NCBI GenBank assembly: GCA_963969495.1
Contig: OZ018331.1
Span: 154,240,684 to 154,304,683, forward strand
Length of the DNA stretch: 64,000 nucleotides
Origin: Ceratothoa steindachneri
Lineage: Eukaryota > Arthropoda > Malacostraca > Isopoda > Cymothoidae
Reading direction: 5' to 3'
Position numbers and translations under genes: made by a program. The notes under the pieces were generated by a model. It saw only the letters and a program-made list of their open reading frames with translations. It was not told the origin of the DNA and did not search any database. Below, piece by piece: positions 9,390 to 22,013 of this stretch (positions are counted from its first letter, which is position 1; each line of letters starts with the position of its first letter).

Positions 9390-11040
9390 AAAGGGAAAGC
9401 ATGGGAATCCGAGGGCCTACCTTTTACAGTCTTGCATTTCTGCCGTTATTCAGGGCTCCACCATGACCCAGACTTGTATCTAAATGAGGTTCGCTTGGAG
9501 TTGCGGAAACCGCACCGTTTCCTTGATATGTATTTTACCAACGCCCCACCTGGGAGGCTCATATTCGCTGCCTTAGGGTCTCTTGTACCAGTGTCATGGA
9601 TATTCTTTGCTCCGTGACGTTCAGCGCCTCGTCTGCTGATAGAACTACTGCCTTACTTGTTTAATCGATCCTTTGTACGGTGGAAGCTCTACTAAGGATG
9701 CGAGTTTAATGTATTGGCAACCTAGCGTGTATTTGGGAAGTTGGACTCGATCCACCAGACCGACATTTGTCTGGCGAACAGTGCCTCCATCACGTTCCCC
9801 ATTGAGAGCCTACTTGTCTATGCTGGGAAGATTCCACTCCCTCTGCGCCATGCACAGTGCATTATTCGCCTGTATGCGCCAGCCCAGAGCCTCCCTCAGT
9901 CGCCCACAGCTCTCACTGCATCCGCAGCTGCTTGTGCTACCCTAAGACGCCAGTCATACCTTAAGCTCTTTCGGTATAGCTCTTGGGCCGGTGGCACCCC
10001 TAATCCTGCCCAGGAGGCAACCCGGGAGGGTAACATCTTTGACTATTTGTCGCTACGTCTCTGCACCCGAAGCTTCTACAGCGCCGGAAATATTGCGTTC
10101 GGTCTTTTTGGATCACACTTCGTGTCACACTGGAACCGTGCCAGAGTATACGAATGGCTCCAAGTCCCAAGAGGGAGATCGGTTTCCACGCCGTGTCCCC
10201 TCTGTTTACAGTCAGCGGTGCTCTGCCAGGCACTGCGTCTGGCTTCACGGCCGAGCTGGTTGAAATACACCACTCGGCACGTGAGATAACGCGACGTGCC
10301 CGGTTCGGAGACCGGATTGTGATTTATAGCAACTCACAAAGCACCGTAAGTACTCTCCGAACATTGGAATATACGCATCCCCTGGTTTGCGATATCCGCG
10401 ACCCCACGGTTTTTTCGAGCCTGGTAGATGTTGAGATTATCTTCTGCTGGGTTCCTGGGGATGTAAGAATTGTGGGGAATTAGCGCGCCGATGAGAGTAC
10501 CAAAGAGTCCGCGAGGACTGGGGGACCAGACAAGCGCTTCGCTCTTCCACACACCGATTACATGGCAGGAATTCGGGCCCCCCTCCGGGTAGCTTCGCAA
10601 AGAAGATGGAAGATTGTTGAGGGGAATTCAAAGATACGTGCCATTGCGCCGCGACTGTTCTCATAGACCTACTCCCCAAGGCCGTGATGGCTTCAGGTTG
10701 CTTTCTGTCGTCTCCGAATTGGAGACACTCGCGGGACGCACCGACATTTGATGGATCGCTCGCCTTTGCATTACTGCCACGACTGCGTCGTCCCTCAGAC
10801 TGTTCGGAACATTCTTGTTGAATGTCCCAGTCTGGGTGATCTCTGCGCACATTACTTGTCTTGGTACTGGGACGAGCGGGGTCGCTACCGCTTGTCCTTC
10901 GTACTCGGGACTGGTTCGTGCACACAGATTTGTGGACTATTTGACTTTTTGAAGAAAGCTGGCCTCCTCCACTTCATTTGCCTGGGTGGTGTAGGGTGCT
11001 GGTTCTTGCGCCGGGGGAAGGTGGGCCTACCCCGACGCTG
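9390..11040 (+). pseudogene. ORF2 RT end, RNase H and knuckle, copy B
   Basis: The C-terminal half of ORF2. It resumes with FTVLHFCRYSGLHHDPDLYL (RT after motif C). The thumb LDSIHQTDICLA-type run and PIESLLVYAGKIPLPLRHAQ follow at 9740-9860. RNase H appears at 10140-10500: YTNGSKSQ (first Asp mutated in the surrounding consensus TDGSK), GALPGTASGFTAELVEIHHSA with the Glu, IYSNSQSTVS (Asp changed to Asn), and WVPGDVRIVGN. The knuckle near 10770-10850 reads C-x2-C with ILVECPSLGDLCAHYL. Several frameshifts and lost RNase H residues make it inactive. Confidence 0.8.
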
Positions 11041-11345
11041 AAGCGCGCTTCCTTCTTGTGACTTTACCCTTTTTTTTCTTTTTAATTTGTTGTTTTTTGT
11101 TTGTTATTTAGCCTATGCTTAACCTTTCTTTTTCTTTTTATCTTTGTTATTTATTATTCACATATTGTTATTTGCCTTTTACTCTAGCCTCCTGATAGGC
11201 TTTAGGATGAGTTCAGCGACTTATGCCCTAGTAGGCAGTCGCCAGATGGGCTCTCAAAATAAAATCTTCTTGCCTTCGTTCTGTTTCTTACTTTTGGCGG
11301 TGTTTGTTTGTTGTTTGTTTTGTTTTATTTTGTTTTTTTTTAGTT
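11041..11345 (+). other. 3' UTR of I/R1-group copy B
   Basis: T-rich sequence after the ORF2 stop. It ends with a conserved block (about 11190-11270: CCTAGTAGGCAGTCGCCAG, GATGGGCTCT, AATAAAATCTTC). The same block recurs at 17510-17600 without coding sequence, which identifies it as the family's 3' UTR. Confidence 0.6.
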
Positions 11346-12409
11346 TTCTGGAATTTTAAAGTAGACTAGAAATATACTGAAATTTTAATTGCTGCGACTT
11401 AACGCGCTTGGTGGCAACACGCAAGATGGACACTGTATAAAGAACTCTTATTATTTACCAACTGGATACGATCCCCTTCATCCCCCAAAAAACATATTTC
11501 ATAGCAATTTTTCCTATAAGTAGGATCTATTGTTTATCTCATATTATAAAAACGGCGCCTTCAAAATATGTGATAATTACTATATATATTCATATATATC
11601 CATTAGCTACTAAAGTAAAGGGAAAAAATTCCATTTAGACAAAAGTGGGGCTCAGTGAGCGAATGACAAATCCAGCACAAAAAATCCCGCTGGAATTACT
11701 TATTAAATAATGGCGGAAAATCTCAAGTTTGATACCGAAGAATTAGACGGCGAGAGGAAAAATCCGGCCCCACTTAGTTGTGCCACGTTCTATTTAATAT
11801 TCCATTTCGCTGTGAGCTGAAGACTTGCAAAGGAGAGGAAGATACCGCCTGTTCAAATAAGCCATGATGGCATCTCCGTCAGTCTTTTCAAGCCAACTGA
11901 ATCACCCTATTTCTCCGCCCCGTCGCCAAGGGAACCAAACGAGGAGCCGAAAGGGGGGAGGGAGGGAAATATCTTGAGGGGAAATGAGGAGGGAAGCAGT
12001 TTCGCTGAACGAATAAGGAGGAGAGACGGGAAAGGGGGGGGGGAATTGGCATATACCAATTTTAATCAAGTTTTGCTTCTTATTCCTTGAAGCGTAGAAG
12101 AAGAAATCCATGGATAAAAATTCAATATGGGTGACGTGTTTTTAATTCAAGAAGAGAGATCTCGATGTTTAATTTATATTTCACACACAAATCTGTCTTA
12201 TCGAATCAAATTCTAACACGTTGATAAAATCTCATGAGATTTCATTTGCTTATATATACAGCCTTGGACAAACAATATAAAACATTCCTCCTACATTTAT
12301 ATATTTAACATATTTAATCCAAGTTTTTAGAATTTATCATATTAAATATAAATAAGTATTATAGAATGTGTATTTTACCAATATTTCTTATTTTTCAGCT
12401 TAAATATTT
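11346..12409. other. No recognisable gene
   Basis: AT-rich sequence with a GGGA-rich patch around 11930-12050. No coding similarity, inverted repeat or RNA gene seen on either strand. Confidence 0.5.
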
Positions 12410-13500
12410 AATAAAAATTTCACAGTTCTTTGTGTGAATAAACCTGATTTTTCTAGGCCTGTTAAACTAGCCGTTGAAGACATAATATTTATAGTTAACA
12501 ACAGCCTTTCTAAACAAAGGGGTGGGATGACAATGGGCTCACCACTGGGTCCATCGTTTGCAAATGCCTTTCTGTGTAAACTATGTAGAACAGGACTAGA
12601 TGTCGAATTGCCCACAACGGTTCAAACCTATATTCTATTAAAGATACATCGACGATTGTTTTGCTCAAATTTACAGTGGAGCATGAAACTAACAACTCTC
12701 TTTCTTTTTTGGACATTAAAATTGCCCGGTCAGATAACAAAATTTCCACTTCAGTATATAGAAAACCCACCTCCGCTCTGCTTGGCACTAATTATTTCTC
12801 GCGTTTACTAAACTGCTTCAAAATATCATCAGTAAGCTGCAGAATAAACCGTGCCTTTAGAATATGCTCTGACTGGAACTATTTTCATAGAGATCTTATC
12901 TCAAACAATTTTGTAAATTTAATTTATTCCCAGCATCATTACTCGACAAATTAATTAAAAGTTTCCTTACTAAAATACACTTTATTCCTCTCGTTAAATT
13001 TAATGTACCAAATCAGAAAATGTATTTCAAAATACCCTACATAGGCTCGCTGACCAACAAACTGATCCTAGACTTACAACAATTATTATCTAAGGTTTAT
13101 CCACAAATTAAATTCTACTGCATCCCAATTAATACTGTCTCTCTTAAAACTGACCTGCCTCATAAGGAGAGACTACTCTTGCTACTTAGGTCCTCGCTTG
13201 TTTATCTATTTATGTGTGCGAGTTGCCAAACTCGTTACGTAGGTAAAACTACGCTACAATTGAAGCTGAGGATCTGCAAGAATAAGGGGGTTTCTCATTA
13301 TACAGACAGACTTATTGCCAAACAAGAATTCTCTTTAATGAGGAATCATTTGGATTCTTGCACCTGTCATTGTCCCCTTCTAATTCAAGATTTTGGGTTT
13401 TGCGGATAAATCCGTCGATCTCAACGTTTTGGAATCAATATTCATTCAAATGTTAAATCCAAAATTAAATTCTAGTCAGTCTTCCACACCAGTTTACATT
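12410..13500 (+). pseudogene. Penelope-like element 1: RT and GIY-YIG
   Basis: A PLE open reading frame, encoding a reverse transcriptase related to telomerase RT plus a GIY-YIG endonuclease. RT motif B appears as KQRGGMTMGSPLGPSFANAF near 12516-12580. Motif C is RYIDDCF near 12640-12660, in another frame. FLDIKIARSDNKISTSVYRKPT follows at 12700-12760. The GIY-YIG part lies at 13190-13410, with the signature read as RYVGKTTLQL and a downstream RNHLDSC block. A tail matching the usual PLE C-terminus continues past a stop to about 13500. Multiple frameshifts. Neptune/Penelope-type by the linker between RT and nuclease. Confidence 0.75.
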
Positions 13501-13971
13501 TCTTAATTCAAATATTTTAATTTTAGTTTGATTTATAATTAATTTTTACCTAAAATTTATTAACAATCCACTCAATGACCCGATAGTTAAAATGTTCTAT
13601 TAGTTAGTTGACCATAATTTCAGTTATTTTAAACTAAAACCAATGTTTAGCTATGTTAAAATTTGCCACCTTTTAAATCATTCGGTTCCTCTCCTTCTCT
13701 CAGGCTGGAAAGTGTTCATTCATCTATTTTTAATTTGTTGCTTTGTTTACTTAGTTGTTTTCATAATGTTTGCATTGTTTTCTTTGTAATTTTTGCATTG
13801 TTTTCTCTTAAATTTATTAAACTCTAAATTTATTCATTAATACATTGCCGCATTATTTTCTCTCAAATTTACCAAACTTTAAACTTATTGTCATTCATTA
13901 ATACATATATATTTCTTTATACATTCTCAACTTGCTTGTTTGTCAATCATACTGTTTTGCTCCATTATAGG
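13501..13971 (+). other. PLE 1 3' non-coding region
   Basis: AT-rich tract with repeated TTTGCATTGTTTTCT-type motifs and no reading frame. It lies between the PLE 1 coding end and the terminal hairpin motif and is best read as the element's 3' UTR. Confidence 0.45.
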
Positions 13972-14003
13972 CTGAAGATGAACATAGCTAATGTTCGAAA
14001 CGT
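13972..14003 (+). ncRNA. PLE terminal hairpin, hammerhead-core-like
   Basis: CTGAAGAT is followed by a perfect 6-bp stem (GAACAT with ATGTTC, loop AGCTA), then GAAACG. PLEs are known to carry hammerhead ribozymes with the core CUGANGA-stem II-GAAA. This motif fits except for one extra nucleotide before the stem. It lies 40 bp from a (TA)n tract. Ribozyme activity is not shown. Confidence 0.4.
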
Positions 14004-14040
14004 TCCAAATTATACATGTTACGAATACTGGTTCTAGCTT

Positions 14041-14042
<2 letters not shown>

Positions 14043-14096
<54 letters not shown>
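14043..14096. repeat. (TA)n tract
   Basis: Pure TA dinucleotide repeat that borders the left arm of a PLE-type inverted repeat. Confidence 0.95.
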
Positions 14097-14102
<6 letters not shown>

Positions 14103-14420
14103 TAACCTACAGGAAAATGAAAAGATTAATCCAAGCACTTTCGAACTATATTTGCAAGTTCATTTTCAAGGAATATCATGAAAATAGAGAAGACAACCTT
14201 ATATTGGGTACAAAAAATATGTAGGGAAAGCCCATCACATAGTACAGACCAATGGAGAAAAAAAAATGGTCTGTACTATGTGATGGGCGTTCCCTACCTA
14301 TCTCTGTACCCTATATAAGGTTGTCTTCTCTATTTTCATGATATTCCTTGAAAATGAACTTGCAAATATAGTTCGAAAGTGCTTGGATTAATCTTTTCAT
14401 TTTCCTGTGGATTAATTTTC
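14097..14420. repeat. Inverted repeat, arms about 154 bp
   Basis: Left arm 14097-14251 and right arm 14267-14420 are reverse complements, with a few mismatches, around a short A-rich centre. Each arm holds a TGAAAAT-stem-CGAAAG hairpin (right arm 14349-14379), the same architecture as the terminal motif of PLE 1. With the flanking (TA)n, this looks like two PLE termini joined in opposite orientation. Confidence 0.75.
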
Positions 14421-14421
14421 A

Positions 14422-15119
14422 GGATCTTTTCTGTTTGGCGGAAGGCGGATGTTTTGTACCAAATTTTCACCAATAATGCAGTTTTGAGTGCCGAATATGA
14501 ATATAACATTTATTTTTTGGAGAAATGAAAGGAGGTATTAAAAAAACAAAATTTAATGCGCACTGGTTTAGAACATTATTCTATAAACAATTATGATTAT
14601 ATACTGGAGGCAAAGCTGCCCAGGCCCCCCCAATTGATTGAAACAGAGGATCATCGTAGGGGGGTCCCCCCGCAGTGCCAAAACCCCAACGAGCAGTCCC
14701 CTTAAATTTATTCCACAAAGGTGGAACATATTGAAACACGGCGGCACCCACCGTGAGATGCTCGATTCCTACTTATGTGAATTTATGTGGCGAAACGCAA
14801 AAGAAATGAAAATTTGTTTAAAAAAATATTGTTGGGGACTTATATCTAAATATAAATGAATGTTTGAAGAAATAATAAAGGGAGTGAACAATAATATTGG
14901 GAAATCATATGGCAGTTTAAGTGCGTTTCATTTTCATTTCTTTTCTTTTTTTAAATGAATAGGACAAACCAAAATTTACAGTTTGAAATTTCTTTTTTTT
15001 AGATACTTCCTTTCATTTCTCCCCAAAAGAAATATTATATTCGTATTCAGCACTCAAAACTGCATTATTGTCGAAAATTTGGTACAAAAGATCCGCCTGC
15101 GACCAAACAGAAAAGACCT
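14422..15119 (+). mobile_element. Merlin-type DNA transposon, long TIRs
   Basis: Terminal inverted repeats of about 130 bp run inward from 14422 and from 15119 and share TCTTTTCTGTTTGG, GGCGGAT and TTTTGTACCAAATTTTC. An 8-bp duplication AATTTTCA flanks the element (14414-14421 and 15120-15127). Merlin elements make 8-9 bp duplications, and the interior encodes a Merlin/ISXO2-like end. At 698 bp it is too short for a whole transposase, so it is internally deleted and non-autonomous. It is inserted in the right end of the PLE-type inverted repeat. Confidence 0.7.
14690..14840 (+). pseudogene. Merlin/ISXO2-like transposase C-terminus
   Basis: The frame reads WNILKHGGTHREMLDSYLCE followed by FMWRN. 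The SYL-x-EFMWR ending is characteristic of the C-terminus of DDE transposases of the IS1595/ISXO2 and Merlin type. The catalytic residues upstream are absent, because only this tail remains between the two long inverted repeats. Confidence 0.55.
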
Positions 15120-15167
15120 AATTTTCATATTATTGCTTTCCTCACGTGTCACTTTGAGAGTTTTTTC

Positions 15168-16165
<998 letters not shown>

Positions 16166-16520
16166 GAAATTAACTGCCCTTTATTTTAAATAGGCGAAAC
16201 AGGAAGAAATATGGATAAGAGAATGTACGAATACAGAGGAGACGTTAGACGGAGAAACACAGCCTCTAGTCTTTTCACACTCACCAATAACTTTAACCAC
16301 CCGATAGAATTCCCACATGCCAAACTAATCTACCCGTGAAAGGACTTCCACAAAACAAAGGTCATTGAATCCACCTTTATAGATGAAATCCCCAACTTTA
16401 ACCTTTTGGATGGCCAATTTAAATGCAGCCCCTACGTTAAAGATCTAATCTTAAAAGATATCCTTAATGAACTTAAATTCACACCCCCTGGTTGGAACTC
16501 CTATTGGATCTCTGTAAACT
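16166..16520 (+). pseudogene. Inverted copy of the PLE 3 GIY-YIG region
   Basis: This is the reverse complement of about 15415-15770 and encodes the same GIY-YIG to C-terminus stretch on the plus strand: ETGRNMDKRMYEYRGDVRR, TASSLFTLTNNF, DEIPNFNLLDGQF, LKDILNELKFTPP. It retains MYEYRGD codons missing from the minus copy, so the two have diverged or come from different source elements. The junction at 16165-16174 shares GAAATTAAC with both parents, a microhomology join. Element 3' ends point outward on both sides. Confidence 0.75.
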
Positions 16521-16569
16521 ATATATATATTGTACGCATGGTGGGACTGCATGTATTCTTAGTGTTCGA

Positions 16570-16603
16570 CTGAGGCTGGCATGACAAACTCCATGCCGAA
16601 ACT
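16570..16603 (+). ncRNA. PLE terminal hairpin, hammerhead-core-like
   Basis: CTGAGGCT, then a perfect 6-bp stem (GGCATG with CATGCC, 8-nt loop), then GAAACTGG. The layout matches 13972-14003. It lies 45 bp before a (TA)n tract and downstream of the plus-strand PLE 3 copy, the expected end position. Confidence 0.4.
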
Positions 16604-16642
16604 GGTCTCAAGATAATAAATACTACGCTCCTCCACAGTAGT

Positions 16643-16648
<6 letters not shown>

Positions 16649-16715
<67 letters not shown>
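16649..16715. repeat. (TA)n tract
   Basis: Pure TA repeat next to the PLE 3 terminal hairpin. Confidence 0.95.
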
Positions 16716-16719
<4 letters not shown>

Positions 16720-17394
16720 TCCCTTTCAATTTTCTCGTTGTCTATTGTGATGTCTATCATGTCGACCTCTGGGTGGTTTGTCATGACTTTGTTTTTTTTT
16801 AAATATATTTTTAGGTGGACTCTTTTGCTTTGAAGGTTAAGTTTTTTGAATCATCGTTTGAGGGGAAAATAAGGTAAATTATTGTTGGATTTAACATTTT
16901 ACTGCAAAAAAGATCATTTGAAGATTTTTAATTCGTAGGAGTACATAGAGTTTTCAACCTTAATTTATAAAGAAAACATCTAATCAGAAAGTATAATAAG
17001 TCTAAACAACTTATATGAATTAGCTGTAAGAAATACAATCAAGAGAAACTAAATGCAACATAATAATGAAATAAGAACTCCTCAAAAACTAGTATGAAAA
17101 GGAACCCTTCATCTGAATAACTATGAACAACCTTCCGTCTACTGATGTAGTCAACATTTTGATTCATATCAATAGAAATATTCTTTGCAGCCTCTTTCTT
17201 GGCTTCTCAAAGTTCATTTTTGTTGTTAAATTGCCTGTCATCTGCGCAAACGTCTCTCTTCAGGATGCTCTGCAGGTTTTCTCTTTGTTTTAGGGTGAAG
17301 CTGTTGGGAGTCCAGTCCACGAATGAGTCTCCCACAAATCCTTTCGTCTGGAACCAAATCTTAGGAAACTTCCTGGAGGCAAGAAGAGGAGTAT
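16716..17394. other. No recognisable gene
   Basis: AT-rich, no motif I can name. A minus-strand frame around 17165-17395 carries FVGDSFVDWTPNSFTLKQRE and looks coding-like but matches nothing I recognise. Confidence 0.4.
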
Positions 17395-17600
17395 CATCCG
17401 CGCTTCCTTCTTGTTGCTTTTTTGCTTATTTTTTTTGTTTTATTTGCTGTTGGTTTTAGCTTGTGTCTTAGCCTTTGTTCTTTTTATCTTTGTTATTTAA
17501 TTGTTTTTTAATCTAGCCTAGTATTAGGCTTTTTGTGATTTACGGCGACTTTTGCCTTAGTAGGCAATCGCTAGATGGGCTCTTAATCTTTTTTTAAAAT
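17395..17600 (+). mobile_element. Orphan 3' UTR of the I/R1-group family
   Basis: It matches 11041-11270: the GCGCTTCCTTCTTGT start, a T-rich middle, and the end block TTAGTAGGCAATCGCTAG with GATGGGCTCTTA. No ORF2 sequence precedes it. It fits a severely 5'-truncated insertion of this family. Confidence 0.6.
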
Positions 17601-20600
17601 CCCCATATCCTCCTCCCACCTGTGGCTTAATAAACTCCAGAAACTCATTGGGTGTCTAAGAAACCCACTCGGATCAGAAAAACTGGCAATGGTTCTAAAG
17701 AACCCCCTATTTAAGAACCAAGTGGGGGTTTAAGAAACCAATAGGTGTGACATACGAACAGAACTTGCGTTTATATATATAGAAGTAAGATATTGACTCG
17801 GATAAACAGCGATTAACAATTCACCAAGTACTCCTCTCACTTAGCTCACCGGGTATTCTCCTCAAACAGTTAACAGAATACTCCCCTCACTATGCTCACT
17901 GGTTACTCTCCTCATTCAGCCTACTGGGTATTTATTCCCGTCACTCATCTCTTATCTGCTATTTGCTGCAGCTAATTGTTCTGCAAATCTCGAAATTGTG
18001 TTTTACTGCACTTCCAAGTAATTTACAGACTTTTGAGGCTACCCTCGGTTGTTTCTGTTTCTCCTGCAGTACGCCCGTTCTTTACTTTTTCTCATTTACT
18101 CCCACATTATGACCTCTAATCCTTCATTAATTAAGACACAGTTCAGGTCGTTACCACTGCCATTACAGTCACTGTCTCTGTTACTAAGTTGTCTAGCCTT
18201 TTGCAAGGTCCGCAGTTTTAGCGATCGTTTGCCCAGAAACATTCCAAGGATCCAAATAGTAGGGGAACAAAGATTGGCTTTGAGGGAAAACGGAAATTCC
18301 ATCTCCCAAATATAAGAGTCGTAGAAAAAACAACAATCAACCAGAATCTGGTCTCCTTTGCAAGACACTTAGTCGAAGCGTATTTAAATCATTTGAAGTA
18401 AAAAAAGGTGACGTGCAAAGCTTCAGGAAGCCTCATTGCTTGACCAAATCGATGACGTAAAGAGCTACCCAGAACAGGAAATACGGGAAGAGTAATTCGC
18501 CCAGGATCAAGATGCCCCCAATTGTATTTATATATCCTAAATCACAGTGATTTAGACAATCAAGAAAACATCAGATGGATCAGATGGTCTTTTTAAGGTT
18601 TAATACACCTTTCCACTAAAGTAGAATCGAGTTTTGTTTTATATGTTCTGTAATACTGTTTCATCTTCATTTTCAGCCACCATCCCGCCAAGCATGGCAA
18701 CCTGTTTATTATGGTAGATAGAAAATTAGAGGTGGGAAGATTTATTATTTTTTAAAAGAGAAAACCGAGGAGGGCATCTCCGCTGAAAAGTTGGAGGGTA
18801 AATTTTTCCTTTAGGCCTTGCGATAATCATGATGTCCGTACTATTTGGCATAGCCTTCTTAGCTAATTATTATTAATATTTTAATTATGTACCTGTAAGA
18901 ATATTTAAGAGGTTGAAATGGTATGTTTAGGTTGCTTAGTACAAAAGATTCTTCTCCGTGGCTCTAGTGAAGTTTTTGATGATAGCAATTTTTATAATGT
19001 CAGCCAGCCTCTTTCGATGCTTAAGAAGAATCAAGAATTGTCATCTACGTTCCGCTTTCGGGATTAATAAGCAACCTTTCAGTCAAAAGAAAAGTACATT
19101 GTGAGGTATGCCCATATACTCGCGTTGCTCTGTAACCAAATTACAGTTGACTAATAAAATAACATTGGAGAATTATAATATTTATCAGCTACAGAAATTA
19201 CGGCTATTTGTGAAATAAAGGTCGTAAATGCAGAAGATTCTTTTATAGAATTCACCAATTTTTGGTGAAAAGACGGCAATCAGGCGGGAAAATTACCTTT
19301 AGTCAAAACTAGTTTATCGACAGGTCGCGTCCAACGATACAAATGTTCAACGCAGAAGACTTGAAGGGATCGAAAGACTTCATTGCTCAAGTAGCGACGG
19401 AGGCAAGCCTTTATGGAACGTTTCGAAGGAAACATCGTTTGTTCAGGGTTGTTATTTTAAATATTTAACCTCATTAAACTTGAAATTTTCGGGTCATTAA
19501 GCTATTAAGAATAATATCGGTAGTATTTATATGCATATATTCGCTTGAGCTTAGCAAGTGAATACACGTGGTTAGATAAAGGAGAGAGGGCAAATTGAGG
19601 ATAGGAAGAAGGACAGGAAGAACATTGTAATAACTAGCAAACCCCAGGGACAAGACTAGGATGGTACATTAAGCTGTTAGCACAAAATAAAAAAAGAATA
19701 ACTGGAGAAAACCCCAAACACCTATTATGGTCTTTGAGTAAGGGAAGAGAGATCTATAGGGGTGTCCGTCAAACCTCCCTTCCCTTATAAGGAGGGTTCA
19801 GGAGAGTTGCGCAATCTCGGTTGTGAACTATCCAAGGTGTCTAATCTAGGTAGATACCCCCTCCCGCATACACACACATTTCCACGTGACCTATATTTTC
19901 TTCTATGCCAACCTGTCTACAAATATCTGTTTTAATTGACCCTCGTTGGTTTTTGTCTTTATTTAAATAAATACCAATATTGCCTACTATGCGCAAAGTT
20001 AAAAGTAGAGATTAGTTGTTTGTATGGGCATATCTCTGTACAAAGAGATTGATTGAAAGGGGCAAAACTACGGCTAGTCTTTCCATGGTTTGAATAACTC
20101 AAAGGTTGATGGGGAGGATGCCCTGCTTCCTGGTTTCGACCATGACAGTCTTGACAAAGACCAAACAGTGGATGTATCTAAAAAAACAAAGACCCTCTGG
20201 AAGTGGCCAAGTTCCCGTGTCCTCGATTGGTTTAAACATGAAATATGTATGTTACAACTTTTAGACTACTTCATAGATTGGATAAATTCACTTCACAAGT
20301 GAAGGTGGCAACCGATTTTACAGTCCAACCGGTAATCTGAGTGCGACGCGTGTTCCAATTTCGCCGGATCGAAAGAATAACAGACGACGCGTGATCCCGA
20401 TCCCCGAAAGCTGCTAAACCGCTTTTATGTTCCTCCCTTCGCTGGTCTGAACGGATCAAGGCTGTCCGATCTGAGAGGACGCCTCGCCAAATCGATTTAT
20501 AATTTCCTTTCATTAAATTTGTACATTTCCAAAACAAACAGTGATCGTAAAATATTTTTTCGCCGCTAAGTCCATCTGGTAGATCTCTTTGTTGTTTGTG

Positions 20601-21119
20601 GGATGTTGACTGGACTTAATTTTGAACTAAGAAATCTTAGGTTTTTTCCCTCTGAGCCGGACGTTTGACCATAATGATGAGCGAGCCATCAGTTTGAAAA
20701 AATTAAGTCAGATGCTGACGATGATTAACTACATAAAATATTCAAGGTTAATTTAAATGGAGAATAATCGAGGAAGTTTACGAGGAAAATGAATGGGTAA
20801 ATAGACGGAGTGGTAAATCCCACTGCCTTCGCGAAGCCATAAACTCCCCAACAATATCGAGCGCTTTTAGCTGCACCAAAGAGATTTAAAAACGACCTCG
20901 GTAGGAAAATTCGTATTTTTCTACACGAGGGGAGCCGTTAGGAAAATAAGGCATGTTAAATAGAGCTGTAAGTCTTTTCTGAAAAATGCCACAAGTAGAC
21001 TCCTCCTAACACTACTCGAGCTGACTTTACACACATTTCCATTCAAGGGTCTTTACCCTTTTCCTTACCAACTCTTTTTCATGTTTTCTAGCAAAGATGT
21101 TAATTTTTGTTTTATTATT
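17601..21119. other. No recognisable gene
   Basis: Mostly AT-rich with no element or gene I can support. A GC-richer patch lies at 20340-20490. Short open frames at 18049-18315 and 20090-20302 lack similarity to known families. It may be unique host non-coding sequence or older repeats. Confidence 0.4.
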
Positions 21120-22013
21120 GTCAATGCATTCCGTGGATAAATGAAGACATTAAAAGGTCAATTAACCTAAGAAATAAATATTTTAAACAAACAAGATCTA
21201 ATAATAACTATGTTGCTTATCGAGTTCAATCCATTTATTATTGTAGGGAAGAATTTCGAAAATCAATATGAAATAGAACTTGCTAAAACTGATCCCAAAA
21301 TATTTTATACAGATATAAGCCATAGGAAACCGATTTGTTTGTAAATAATGCCCTTTAATATAGCCACTTTGCGAGCGTTTTGATCACTATGATCACTTTG
21401 CGAGCGTTTTTACCAAAGAAAATACTTCCAATATAGCAATACTAACTTGTTTGTCAAATTTACCAGAAAATTTCGTGCTCTTAGAGGTTAGAATCAGGTA
21501 TTCCTAAATAATGAACTATATTGATAAAACGAAACTAGCGAAATCTCCAGCACTGACAAGAACTATCCAATCCAGTTAAATGTATTTAAAACAAATTAGT
21601 AAAGCTTCTATGGAAATTTCCAACGTCCTTATACTAAGGTAGCGTACCTCAGGATCTTGAGGAAGCTAACCTCATCCCATTTTTAAGAAAGGTTCAAAAG
21701 AAGACATAAATAACTATAGACTAATCAGCTTGACTTCAGTAGTCGGTAAACTTCTCGCATTTATTATTAGAAATAATATCGTCGAACATTTAGAATCTCA
21801 AACCTTAATAAAAAGCAGTCAACTTGTTTTTTCGACGCATTCCTGCCTCACTAACGTTTTAGAATTCTTTAACGAGATGATAAAAAAAATATGACGAACA
21901 GATAGCCGTTGACATTATTTATTTGGATTTTCAAAACGTATTGGATACCGTTGCTTTCAAAGACTTGGTATTAAAGTGAAAGATTATGGAATTAGGGAGA
22001 ATTTGGTTAGGTA

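Larger units (their letters stand above)
4730..11345 (+). mobile_element. I/R1-group retrotransposon copy B, with nested insertions
   Basis: This composite runs from ORF2 endonuclease to 3' UTR and reads in order: endonuclease (4730-5604), linker and RT start (6281-6592), RT palm (7526-8160), RT end, RNase H and knuckle (9390-11040), and 3' UTR (11041-11345). Three insertions interrupt it: an AT-rich block with an RTE 3' end, a mariner at a TA site, and an unidentified block at 8161-9389. The RNase H domain and terminal knuckle place it in the I/R1/LOA group; I did not resolve the exact clade. Confidence 0.7.
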
